From Patescibacteria group bacterium (lineage in GTDB: Bacteria; Patescibacteriota; Microgenomatia; UBA12405), in the NCBI GenBank assembly GCA_018901355.1, contig JAHIEZ010000047.1:1-6684 (forward strand): 6,684 nucleotides of DNA, written 5' to 3'. A program made the position numbers and the translations under genes. This document shows, in pieces, positions 1 to 5,170 of this stretch; position 1 is the first letter of the stretch; each line of letters starts with the position of its first letter. The notes under the pieces were generated by a model. That model ran no database searches and had not been told where the DNA came from. It saw only the letters and a list, made by a program, of their open reading frames with translations.

Positions 1-318
1 AAAAATTGTCAAAATAGAAAAGTCTCAAAAGCCAGTTATTGGTATCTAAATCGGGACAACAATCTTACCCCCAAAAAACTGCCAGATCTAAAAAAATCTG
101 AAACCAAAATTTTGGCCCTAGCTAAAAAAATCAAACTGGCCCGTCAGTTGGACAATTTTAAGTGTCCCCAAGGTGGTGATGGTTGCTATGCTTGTCGCGG
201 ACTGGAAGCGGTTTTGCGGGGCAAAGCCGAATTTATCGGCCTTGGTGGTTATGGTCGCGATATTTATGTTCTTAAAAAAACTGCCTCTGATCCCTCCAAA
301 TCATCCACCTTGCTTTAG
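1..318 (+). CDS. C-terminal part of a PD-(D/E)XK (RecB/Cas4-like) nuclease-type protein, 5' truncated
   Basis: The frame is open from base 1 and ends at TAG 316-318, giving 105 residues; the start lies outside the window. The visible part has a charged, probably helical segment (about residues 31-50), then a cysteine cluster C55-x6-C62-x2-C65 in a Cys-Pro-Gln-Gly-Gly context, and a final strand-like stretch rich in Gly and aromatics ending in DIYVL. In my recollection this tail resembles the C-terminus of RecB-family PD-(D/E)XK nucleases of candidate-phyla bacteria. In AddB and Cas4, C-terminal cysteines together with an upstream one hold a 4Fe-4S cluster; C3 of the visible part or a residue upstream could be the fourth ligand. 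The catalytic D/E-x-K residues are not in the window, so nuclease activity is inferred. An internal TTG at 112 is not needed as a start. No terminator follows; the next promoter begins 10 nt after the stop. An unrelated zinc-binding protein remains possible. Confidence 0.55.
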   Translation, partial: KNCQNRKVSKASYWYLNRDNNLTPKKLPDLKKSETKILALAKKIKLARQLDNFKCPQGGDGCYACRGLEAVLRGKAEFIGLGGYGRDIYVLKKTASDPSKSSTLL

Positions 319-327
319 CCCTATTTC

Positions 328-356
328 TTGACTTTTGCCTCATTTTATCCTATAAT
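328..356 (+). promoter_or_regulatory. Sigma-70-type promoter of the LysM gene
   Basis: TTGACT (328-333) and a perfect TATAAT (351-356) are separated by exactly 17 bp, so transcription should start near 363. It sits right after the stop codon of the nuclease-like gene and gives a leader of about 88 nt before the LysM start codon. The match to the housekeeping consensus is among the best in the window and suggests strong constitutive transcription. Confidence 0.85.
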
Positions 357-362
357 ATCTCA

Positions 363-450
363 AGTGGATTGACTTCGCGTTAATCTGACTGCCACACCGT
401 ATTCCGGGTTGTAGTCGTTCTTTGACAAAGCAGTAGCATAGGAGGAAGAC
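363..450 (+). promoter_or_regulatory. 5' leader of the LysM mRNA with strong Shine-Dalgarno
   Basis: The leader ends with AGGAGG (440-445), five bases before the ATG at 451, an ideal ribosome binding site that fixes the start. Near its 5' end is a small hairpin, GATTGAC (367-373) with GTTAATC (379-385), loop TTCGC, containing one G·U pair. Just upstream of the Shine-Dalgarno lies TGACAAAGCAGTAGC (423-437), which is perfectly complementary to a segment after the gene (1044-1058). No known riboswitch class was recognised. Confidence 0.6.
423..437 (+). repeat. Left arm of 15-bp inverted repeat flanking the LysM gene
   Basis: TGACAAAGCAGTAGC is the exact reverse complement of 1044-1058; both neighbouring bases break the match. 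It ends two bases before AGGAGG, so pairing with the other arm in the same transcript would put a helix against the ribosome binding site. Confidence 0.7.
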
Positions 451-984
451 ATGAGCTGGAAAATTTTTGTTTGGGCTTTTTTGGCGTTGGCCGTTTTGGC
501 GATGATCTTCGCCCCCCAGCCGGTGGGCACCCAGGTCGTCTCGGGAGGAGAGCCTTTCTCTATTCCGGGGGTCCTCGTTTGGGTAGTCGTTTTGGTGCCG
601 GTGGTGGCCATTTTGATGCCGGTTTTTAAAAAGACTGGTGTCAAAATTCCAGGCAAAGCCTGGCCCTACCTCATTTCTCTCGTGGTCATCCTGGTCGGGT
701 TTACCTGGGTTAACTCTCAGGTGAAAAATCTGGACCAAGCCGCGGCCAGTGGGGGATTTACTTCCTCCATCTCCGCCACCCGCCCCGTCGCGGTTCAAGC
801 CGCGGTCCAGGCCCCTCAAGGCAGCCAGTATACCGTAGTAGCCGGCAATACCCTTTGGGGTATTTGCCGAAACCACTACGGTTCCTCGGTCACCGCTCAG
901 TTGGTGACCGAAGTCTCCAGGGTCAACGGTTTGACCAATGGAGGAGCAAACCTCCAGGTCGGTCAACAACTGACCCTACCGTGA
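451..984 (+). CDS. Small membrane protein with C-terminal LysM domain
   Basis: This 177-residue protein has three hydrophobic segments (about 5-22, 40-58 and 71-88), an Ala/Pro/Gln/Ser-rich linker (about 95-124) and one LysM domain at 126-177. The LysM signature is visible as YTVVAGNTLWGI near its start, then an Asn-Gly turn and a final LQVGQQLTLP. LysM binds N-acetylglucosamine glycans, mainly peptidoglycan. With an odd number of membrane spans, the N-terminus is presumably inside and the LysM domain outside, anchoring membrane to cell wall. The start is fixed by AGGAGG at 440-445. It is a single-gene unit with its own promoter (328-356) and a G+C-rich hairpin after the stop. The coding sequence looks richer in G and C than the neighbouring genes. 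The three-span part is not a family I recognise. Long reading frames on the opposite strand here are shadows. Confidence 0.85.
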   Translation: MSWKIFVWAFLALAVLAMIFAPQPVGTQVVSGGEPFSIPGVLVWVVVLVPVVAILMPVFKKTGVKIPGKAWPYLISLVVILVGFTWVNSQVKNLDQAAASGGFTSSISATRPVAVQAAVQAPQGSQYTVVAGNTLWGICRNHYGSSVTAQLVTEVSRVNGLTNGGANLQVGQQLTLP

Positions 985-992
985 ACCTCAAT

Positions 993-1017
993 CCGGGTGG
1001 ACGCCTTGTCCACCCGG
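993..1017 (+). terminator. G+C-rich hairpin after the LysM gene, weak terminator candidate
   Basis: CCGGGTGGAC (993-1002) and GTCCACCCGG (1008-1017) form a perfect 10-bp stem with loop GCCTT, starting 8 nt after the LysM stop. The expected T-run is missing: what follows is a C-rich pyrimidine stretch. It may pause or protect the mRNA 3' end, and read-through to the T-rich region near 1080-1104 is plausible. Confidence 0.5.
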
Positions 1018-1043
1018 CCTCCGGCCTTTCGCCCCTCCCTCCC

Positions 1044-1058
1044 GCTACTGCTTTGTCA
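1044..1058 (+). repeat. Right arm of 15-bp inverted repeat flanking the LysM gene
   Basis: GCTACTGCTTTGTCA is perfectly complementary to 423-437 in the LysM leader. It lies 60 nt after the LysM stop, beyond the 993-1017 hairpin and upstream of the promoter at 1081, so it would be present only in LysM transcripts that read through that hairpin. Confidence 0.7.
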
Positions 1059-1080
1059 TCTTCACATTTTTCCCAAAAAT

Positions 1081-1109
1081 TTGACTTTTTATTTTTTTTG
1101 TTTTACAAT
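1081..1109 (+). promoter_or_regulatory. Sigma-70-type promoter driving the structured RNA
   Basis: TTGACT (1081-1086), a 17-bp T-rich spacer and TACAAT (1104-1109) make a strong promoter; the -35 is identical to that of the LysM promoter. A-rich sequence just upstream could act as an UP element. Transcription would start near 1116. No reading frame with a ribosome binding site follows for more than 500 nt, so the product should be non-coding. Confidence 0.75.
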
Positions 1110-1131
1110 ACCTCCGCTCTTTAAAAGTTTG

Positions 1132-1203
1132 ACCAAAAGCAAGAACATAAAGTACTCACAGTCGTTTGCGGCTTTCGAGTATTTTTCTTTCTTTGCTTTT
1201 GGT
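1132..1203 (+). other. 5' hairpin of the structured RNA
   Basis: Positions 1132-1142 (ACCAAAAGCAA) pair perfectly with 1193-1203. After a small internal loop, AAAGTACTC (1149-1157) pairs with 1177-1185 including one G·U. The apex has GTCG (1161-1164) with CGGC (1169-1172) around a TTTG loop. The 3' strand of the basal helix (1195-1203) is also part of the closing stem with 1611-1619, so the two helices exclude each other. Confidence 0.6.
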
Positions 1204-1209
1204 GGTTGA

Positions 1210-1267
1210 CTCTCGGGATAACCGACTAGCCTATTTATCTATATAGGTTAATCGGTCATTCCGAGAG
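1210..1267 (+). other. Hairpin domain of the structured RNA
   Basis: CTCTCGG (1210-1216) pairs with CCGAGAG (1261-1267). After a symmetric 4x4 internal loop, ACCGA (1221-1225) pairs with TCGGT (1252-1256). After a single C·A mismatch, 1227-1234 pair with 1243-1250 with one G·U, closing an 8-nt loop. Its 3' strand continues as TCATTCCGAGAGGAGCGAGG (1256-1275), which resembles dispersed palindromic repeats known from other uncultured bacteria. Confidence 0.6.
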
Positions 1268-1270
1268 GAG

Positions 1271-1338
1271 CGAGGTAAAAAGGTCCTAGCCTTTTCCTCG
1301 GGGGGACTCGGGATCCCGTTGTCCGGTTCTCGGACAAC
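1271..1338 (+). other. Two consecutive hairpins of the structured RNA
   Basis: The first hairpin has CGAGG (1271-1275) paired with CCTCG (1296-1300), a two-base bulge, then AAAAGG (1278-1283) with CCTTTT (1290-1295) around loop TCCTAG. The second has GTTGTCCG (1318-1325) perfectly paired with CGGACAAC (1331-1338) around loop GTTCT. Between them are a G-run (1300-1305) and the palindrome CGGGATCCCG (1309-1318). The G-run plus A1306 could pair instead with TCCCCCC at 1498-1504. Confidence 0.6.
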
Positions 1339-1413
1339 GAACAGCCGGCCACGGCGAAGCGGTTGCGAAGCTGTTTCGTTTTTCTGTTCACTGCCGTGGC
1401 CGGCAGCATGTTC
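1339..1413 (+). other. 12-bp perfect stem domain of the structured RNA
   Basis: GAACA (1339-1343) pairs with TGTTC (1409-1413). Then, with a four-base bulge on the 3' side, GCCGGCCACGGC (1344-1355) pairs perfectly with GCCGTGGCCGGC (1393-1404). The 37-nt apical region contains GCGAAGC twice (1354-1360, 1365-1371) and a T-rich single-stranded part. This is the strongest single helix of the region. Confidence 0.65.
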
Positions 1414-1433
1414 AGCCCGCCCTTGGGGCTTTT

Positions 1434-1506
1434 GTGGGGGAGGTTCAGCCAAATACACCACGGGTGTATTTGTATTTTCTGTATCCCAGAGCTGAACTCC
1501 CCCCGC
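1434..1506 (+). other. Branched stem domain of the structured RNA
   Basis: Positions 1434-1449 pair with 1491-1506 (GTTCAGC with GCTGAAC at the inner end, G-run with C-run at the outer end, one bulge or mismatch near 1441-1442). Inside sit CAAATACACC (1450-1459) with GGTGTATTTG (1463-1472), ten perfect pairs with a 3-nt loop, and a small TCTG/CAGA hairpin (1478-1490), making a three-way junction. A short AGCCC/GGGCT hairpin (1414-1430) precedes this domain. Confidence 0.6.
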
Positions 1507-1516
1507 CAACAAATCT

Positions 1517-1580
1517 GGCTCGGAGCCGAGGAGTGGTCAGGACAATGATGTCTTGAAATAACCATTCCTCCCTCCGAGCC
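1517..1580 (+). other. Long coaxial hairpin of the structured RNA
   Basis: Three helices stack. GGCTCGGAG (1517-1525) pairs with CTCCGAGCC (1572-1580). GAGGAGTGGT (1528-1537) pairs with ACCATTCCTC (1561-1570) with one G·U. CAGGACA (1538-1544) pairs with TGTCTTG (1549-1555) with one G·U, closing loop ATGA. An AAATA bulge (1556-1560) separates the last two on the 3' side. Including the two wobbles, 26 pairs form in 64 nt. Confidence 0.65.
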
Positions 1581-1604
1581 TATCCACACCCCACCCCACT
1601 TTCT

Positions 1605-1631
1605 TCAACCACCAAAAGCCTTTTCTTTTTT
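1605..1631 (+). terminator. 3' strand of closing stem plus T-tract
   Basis: TCAACCACCAAAAGC (1605-1619) is perfectly complementary to 1195-1209, and is followed after one base by TTTTCTTTTTT (1621-1631). The arrangement looks like an intrinsic terminator whose hairpin loop is the whole RNA core. It ends three bases from the last base of the convergent transporter gene (1634). Confidence 0.5.
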
Positions 1632-1633
1632 AC

Positions 1634-3007
1634 CTACCCTATCAGATCTCTCAAGGTCAGAAAGCAAAAGACACTAAAAAAGCCAATTTCCAAAAGCATT
1701 ATCGTTACCCGTCCCCATTTTGGTCTCAATTCTTTTGGCAGTTCGCTTAAGTTCAGCCATAACATTAAAATCAGATAAACCAGCATCGCCACCGCATTTA
1801 AACCCGCCCCCGCCATCACCAATATCAGTGGTTGATTTAGTCCTAGTAACACTATCGCCACCGACAACAAAATTTCCACCCACAAAAAAACATAATAAAA
1901 TTTAGCTAAATTTTTTAGTTTAAATTTTTCCCTGTCCCACAATACCAGGTTCTCGCTCATAATCCGACTGCTGGCGTCCATCACCGACAATTGCGTCGAA
2001 AACAACATCAGTCCCGCTATCAGCAAAAACAGGCTTCCCACTATTGGTAAAGTTCTGATACCGATAACTTTTGCCTCTTCCAACAAAAAGCCGATACCCT
2101 CTTCTTCTATGCCCGAGCCGTGCACTGTCACGTAGGATAGCAGAGCCAACATAGCAATAGTCAAAAAACCGGTCAGCCAAAACACCAGTCCATGTTCTAA
2201 ATTGATTACCTTCCACCATTTTTCAAATCTTTTTAAATTGGTGGCGTTTAGGGCAAAAGTTTTGCCTTCCAGTTTTATCTCTTCTTTTTTGCCCGTTAAA
2301 ATACTGTTCATTTTACTGCCGTATTTACCCATACCATAGCCTTTTTCTTTGATATAAAAGCTTTGAGCCAAATTAAGATTGCCTCCTGCTCCCGAGTAAG
2401 CAAAAGCCGCCAAAAAACTCAAAAAAGGTATACTTTTCGGCAACCAGCTATAGCCTTCCCCTCTGCCGGCCAGTCCCAAAAATAAAGCCCCCCAGTCTGC
2501 CCCTCGGCTTAATCCCAAAGCCACTGCCGTTATTATTGGCACTCCCAAAATTATCAGCCATTTTTGGATTGCTTCCTCTGTCTTATAAATTACCGGTCCC
2601 AAGGTCAGTAAAGCTCCAATTGAAAAAAGCATGATTATGGTCAGAATTGCGGTATTTCCTCCAAAAATTTCGCTCATCAGTACCGCACTGGACATGATAA
2701 TTCCCGGCCACATCCAGGGGATTAAAGTAGAAAAAATAAACCATCCCGCCACGGCGGAACCAAATTTTCTGGTCAATCCCACAAACACACTTTCGCCTTT
2801 GACCAAAGCCCACCTTTCAATTTCCATATTCAAAAAAAACTGAAAACTGATGCCCAATAGAGCTCCCCACAAAATTCCCAGTCCCCAGTGGGCTGTTAAA
2901 TAAGGCCAAAGTATCAGTTCTCCACTGCCCAAGCCCAAACCCAACAACACAAAACTCGGTCCCAATATTTTTTTCAATTTTGGCGCCCGGGGCATCATCG
3001 CATTCAT
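1634..3007 (-). CDS. Nramp-family-like multi-pass membrane transporter, atypical motifs
   Basis: This 457-residue protein has roughly eleven hydrophobic segments. In Nramp transporters, broken helices 1 and 6 bind divalent metal through DPGN and MPHN-type motifs. Here the first helix reads GPSFVLLGLGLGSGELILWP (16-35) and the matching helix 6 reads AYSGAGGNLNLAQ (203-215), followed by YIKEKGYGMGKYG. This resembles a divergent branch annotated as Nramp family whose metal ligands differ, so the substrate is uncertain. A basic loop of about 45 residues (228-272) follows helix 6, longer than in canonical members. The start at 3007 is forced by an in-frame TAA just upstream (3013-3011); ATGs at 2998 and 2995 are alternatives. 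AGGAG at 3033-3029 is about 21 nt away, too far for a Shine-Dalgarno. Only 24 nt separate it from the upstream glycosyltransferase gene, so co-transcription is possible beside its own -10. Confidence 0.75.
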   Translation of the reverse strand: MNAMMPRAPKLKKILGPSFVLLGLGLGSGELILWPYLTAHWGLGILWGALLGISFQFFLNMEIERWALVKGESVFVGLTRKFGSAVAGWFIFSTLIPWMWPGIIMSSAVLMSEIFGGNTAILTIIMLFSIGALLTLGPVIYKTEEAIQKWLIILGVPIITAVALGLSRGADWGALFLGLAGRGEGYSWLPKSIPFLSFLAAFAYSGAGGNLNLAQSFYIKEKGYGMGKYGSKMNSILTGKKEEIKLEGKTFALNATNLKRFEKWWKVINLEHGLVFWLTGFLTIAMLALLSYVTVHGSGIEEEGIGFLLEEAKVIGIRTLPIVGSLFLLIAGLMLFSTQLSVMDASSRIMSENLVLWDREKFKLKNLAKFYYVFLWVEILLSVAIVLLGLNQPLILVMAGAGLNAVAMLVYLILMLWLNLSELPKELRPKWGRVTIMLLEIGFFSVFCFLTLRDLIG

Positions 3008-3013
3008 TTCTTA

Positions 3014-3022
3014 TTTATACCA
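3014..3022 (-). promoter_or_regulatory. Extended -10 element just before the Nramp-like gene
   Basis: On the minus strand TGg (3022-3020) precedes TATAAA (3019-3014), and six bases later comes the ATG (3007). Transcription would begin at or within a base of the start codon, predicting a leaderless mRNA. There is no clear -35. It lies in the 24-nt gap after the glycosyltransferase gene. Confidence 0.4.
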
Positions 3023-3031
3023 TCCCTTCTC

Positions 3032-4294
3032 CTAAATTTTCTTTTTTTCCCACCACTCCTGCTTCATTTCCCTAAAACTTTTTTCTGCGGTCTTTTCATA
3101 ACCCCAAGCCCTCAACTCTTTTTCATAATCCAGTCCGTGTACCTCCACTGCGTAGGGGATTACCTCTATCTTTTCCGCTTCGGCTGTTTCTGTTTTTAAG
3201 TCTCTTATTCTTATTTCCGGCCGATAATAACGCATCGGATCGGCTACTGTGGCCACCATCCACACTTCTTTTCCGGCTTCATTTGCCAAACTTTGCCAAT
3301 CTTCCCGATGAAATTTTGGTATTAACAAATAAACCAAACTCCAAACCAAAAATCCGCCTATCACTATTTTTTTTGGTTTTAAAAGCAGACAAAATATCGG
3401 TACTAAATACAAAAATCTAAAATACTGAATCATCGGCGCCCTTATCGACACTATCAGCGCCAGCGCTATTGGGCTTAAAAGCAAAAACCACAACTTTTTA
3501 TCTTTTTTCACATTTAATCCCAATATCATTATCCATATTCCCGCCAACAGCCAATACAATTTTTTCGGGTAAAAACTTATTCGTCCCACTCCAAACTTAA
3601 TCGGAATTAAAAGTAAATTTTTTAAAGTTACTTTTCCCAATACCAATGTCCAATTTCTTACTTCCAAAAGTGCCGTTTGAGAATTTTTTAGCTGTTCTCT
3701 TAGCAGTGGTGTCAGTCCTGCTAGGGCCAAAGTACTCCCTATATTGGTTAACAGCACCAATTTATATTTCTTTTTAAAAAGCCAATAAAGACTTAAACCT
3801 GCCAAAAAAAATACCGATCCATAAAAACTCAAAATGGCCAAAGTAGAAAACAAATTATAAAAAATAATATTTTTTAAATTATTTTTCTTAATAATTTTTT
3901 CAAAAAAATAAAGACAGCCTGTCAAACACATTACCGTCAGGCTGTACATCCTTGCTTCCTGACTGTAGTAAATTAAAAGGGGATTGACGGCCATCAGCCA
4001 GCTTGCCCCTTTATTTATTTTGGCTATGATATACACCGTTACCACTCCAAAAATCACCGATGGCAGTCTCATTGCCACCACTCCAAAACCAAACAGTCCT
4101 CCCCAGGCCTTAAGCATCAAATAATACAAAGGCGGATGAAAATCATGAGTTGAAAAACCACCAATAAAATCAGTCCAAGCAAAATTTCTGGCCGCGTTAA
4201 TCGAAACTGCCTCATCCAACCACAACGATTGATTGATGGCGATTAGCCTTAATCCCAAAGCTACTGCCAGCATCAGCCATATTTCTTTTCTCAT
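3032..4294 (-). CDS. GT-C fold glycosyltransferase, GT39/PMT-like membrane protein
   Basis: This 420-residue protein has many hydrophobic segments. Near the N-terminus the first extracytoplasmic loop carries NQSLWLDEAVS (21-31) with the acidic pair D27-E28, then HDFHPPLYY (50-58) with D51, then RLPSVIFG (76-83) and YYSQEARMY (109-117). These are the usual marks of the dolichyl/polyprenyl-phosphate sugar mannosyltransferase superfamily (PMT_2-type, GT39/GT83). Such enzymes move a sugar from a lipid-phosphate donor to protein or glycan on the outer face of the cytoplasmic membrane. D27 or D51 is the likely catalytic base by family analogy. The C-terminal part (about 340-420) is soluble and charged and ends in WWEKKKI. 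Donor and acceptor cannot be told from sequence. It is shorter than eukaryotic PMTs but normal for bacterial members. It is divergent from the DUF4349 gene, with a 33-bp shared upstream region. Confidence 0.85.
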   Translation of the reverse strand: MRKEIWLMLAVALGLRLIAINQSLWLDEAVSINAARNFAWTDFIGGFSTHDFHPPLYYLMLKAWGGLFGFGVVAMRLPSVIFGVVTVYIIAKINKGASWLMAVNPLLIYYSQEARMYSLTVMCLTGCLYFFEKIIKKNNLKNIIFYNLFSTLAILSFYGSVFFLAGLSLYWLFKKKYKLVLLTNIGSTLALAGLTPLLREQLKNSQTALLEVRNWTLVLGKVTLKNLLLIPIKFGVGRISFYPKKLYWLLAGIWIMILGLNVKKDKKLWFLLLSPIALALIVSIRAPMIQYFRFLYLVPIFCLLLKPKKIVIGGFLVWSLVYLLIPKFHREDWQSLANEAGKEVWMVATVADPMRYYRPEIRIRDLKTETAEAEKIEVIPYAVEVHGLDYEKELRAWGYEKTAEKSFREMKQEWWEKKKI

Positions 4295-4300
4295 TTTCTT

Positions 4301-4306
4301 ATTTTA
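4301..4306 (-). promoter_or_regulatory. -10-like hexamer before the glycosyltransferase gene
   Basis: On the minus strand TAAAAT (4306-4301) lies six bases before the ATG (4294), preceded by AGGG without TGn. It could give a leaderless transcript. Alternatively TATAAC (4318-4313) is the -10 and AGGG (4310-4307) a weak, distant Shine-Dalgarno. Confidence 0.3.
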
Positions 4307-4311
4307 CCCTA

Positions 4312-4320
4312 TGTTATATT
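4312..4320 (+). promoter_or_regulatory. Extended -10 element before the DUF4349 gene
   Basis: TGt plus TATATT (4315-4320) is followed by seven bases and the ATG at 4328. Transcription would start almost exactly at the start codon. There is no Shine-Dalgarno between 4300 and 4328 and no consensus -35, so a leaderless mRNA is predicted. Confidence 0.45.
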
Positions 4321-4327
4321 TATATAA

Positions 4328-5170
4328 ATGATACCTTGGTTTAAAAAACATTGGCAAACCCTGCTTGTCGTTGTCTTGGCCTTTCTTCTCCTCCGTCGTA
4401 ACAATCTCGGCTTATCCTCCGTCACTCGTCAATCTTCAGAATTTATGGCTTTGCCTTCTGCCGACATGGCCCTAAGTAGCAAATTGGCTCCTCCTTCCGA
4501 AGACCCCAACCGTCTTATCATCACCGATACTTCTCTTTCTCTTGTAGTTAAAGATGTTGCCAGGGCCATTACCGACATTCAATCTACCGCCACTTCTCTT
4601 GACGGTTTCCTGATTGATTCCTACCTGTCTCAGCCCGAATCCGCCGCCTCCGGTTCTATTTCTATTCGTATCCCCAGCGACAAATTACCCCAAGCTCTTT
4701 CCGCCTTTAAAGATTTTGCCGTCAAAGTCGTTTCCGAATCTGTTTCGGGTGTCGATGTTACCGACTCTTACACCGATCTTTCCGCCCGCCTGGAAGTTTT
4801 GACCAAAACCAAAACCAAATTTGAACAAATTTTAGACCAGGCCACCAAAGTCCCCGATCTTCTCGAAGTCCAGCGCGAACTTACCTCTCTTCAGGCCCAA
4901 ATCGACAATCTCAAAGGTCAGCAAAAATACTACGAGCAATCGGCCAAGTTGTCCAAAGTTACTGTTTATCTTTCCACCGATGAACTTTCTTTGCCCTACG
5001 CTCCCACCAATGCCTGGCGACCCACCGTCATTTTCAAAACCGCCGTCCGCTCACTTGTCGGCACTGCCCGTTCACTTGGCAGCGTTTTAATCTGGCTTGC
5101 CGTCTACATCCCCGTCATCATCCCGGCCATTCTCATCATCCGCTTTGTCAAAAAAAGAAAAGCAAGATAA
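4328..5170 (+). CDS. DUF4349-type membrane-anchored protein
   Basis: This 280-residue protein has a short N-terminal hydrophobic anchor (about 9-22), a Ser/Ala-rich linker, a folded domain of roughly 60-225, and a strong C-terminal membrane segment (about 252-274) closed by a basic KKRKAR tail. The domain has the DUF4349 pattern: a first strand LSLVVKDVARAI, a GSISIRIPSDKL strand-turn, SESVSGVDVTDSYTDLSARLEVL, a coiled-coil-prone helix (about 168-205, DLLEVQRELTSLQAQIDNLKG) and a final strand KVTVYLS. In some Bacteria DUF4349 proteins are lipoproteins; no lipobox Cys is seen here, and the N-terminal helix replaces it. Topology would place the domain outside the membrane between two anchors. 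Biochemical function is unknown. The start has no Shine-Dalgarno but an extended -10 seven bases upstream. It is followed after 41 nt by rarA, with no obvious functional link. Confidence 0.85.
   Translation: MIPWFKKHWQTLLVVVLAFLLLRRNNLGLSSVTRQSSEFMALPSADMALSSKLAPPSEDPNRLIITDTSLSLVVKDVARAITDIQSTATSLDGFLIDSYLSQPESAASGSISIRIPSDKLPQALSAFKDFAVKVVSESVSGVDVTDSYTDLSARLEVLTKTKTKFEQILDQATKVPDLLEVQRELTSLQAQIDNLKGQQKYYEQSAKLSKVTVYLSTDELSLPYAPTNAWRPTVIFKTAVRSLVGTARSLGSVLIWLAVYIPVIIPAILIIRFVKKRKAR

Larger units (their letters stand above)
1116..1631 (+). ncRNA. Unidentified large structured RNA, about 515 nt
   Basis: The stretch runs from the predicted start of the 1081-1109 promoter to a T-tract (1621-1631). 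Nearly all of it pairs. A 15-bp stem (1195-1209 with 1605-1619) encloses seven further helical domains: 1210-1267, 1271-1300, 1318-1338, 1339-1413, 1414-1430, 1434-1506 and 1517-1580, with very short linkers except 1301-1317, 1507-1516 and a C-rich 1581-1604. A separate long hairpin (1132-1203) precedes it and shares bases with the closing stem. Several stems contain G·U pairs on the plus strand, though at least one C·A mismatch would be G·U only on minus, so strand evidence rests mainly on promoter and T-tract. It is richer in G and C than its surroundings. It lacks the hallmarks of RNase P RNA (GGAAAGTCC core), tmRNA (tag frame, tRNA-like ends) and SRP RNA. Alternatives are a chain of intergenic repeats or a miniature mobile element. 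Confidence 0.55.

Noticed and set aside
340..969. Long minus-strand reading frames opposite the LysM gene
   Set aside because: Shadows of a clear coding frame that has promoter, Shine-Dalgarno and LysM motif; the antisense proteins show no family resemblance.
855..1209. Plus-strand frames over the LysM 3' end and the region after it
   Set aside because: They run through a hairpin and T-rich promoter DNA, have no ribosome binding site, and encode hydrophobic low-complexity peptides.
1231..1589. Two overlapping minus-strand reading frames of about 93 and 113 codons, and a plus-strand frame at 1363-1548
   Set aside because: They lie across the paired stems of the structured region, have no ribosome binding site or recognisable protein pattern, and are low-complexity; chance frames in G+C-rich sequence.
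1581..1604. C-rich run (repeated CCAC/CCCC) as a separate regulatory repeat
   Set aside because: Too short and irregular; it is treated as an unpaired linker before the closing stem.
1116..1631. RNase P RNA, tmRNA, SRP RNA or a group I/II intron as identity of the structured RNA
   Set aside because: I looked on both strands for the RNase P GGAAAGTCC and ACAGA core order, the tmRNA tag and tRNA-like ends, the SRP apical loop and intron catalytic cores; none was present in a consistent order. A covariance-model search would be decisive.
2746..2757. CCGCC-AC-GGCGG as a second copy of the rarA palindrome
   Set aside because: Only five base pairs per arm and inside a well-conserved helix of the transporter; too short to claim a repeat family from this window.
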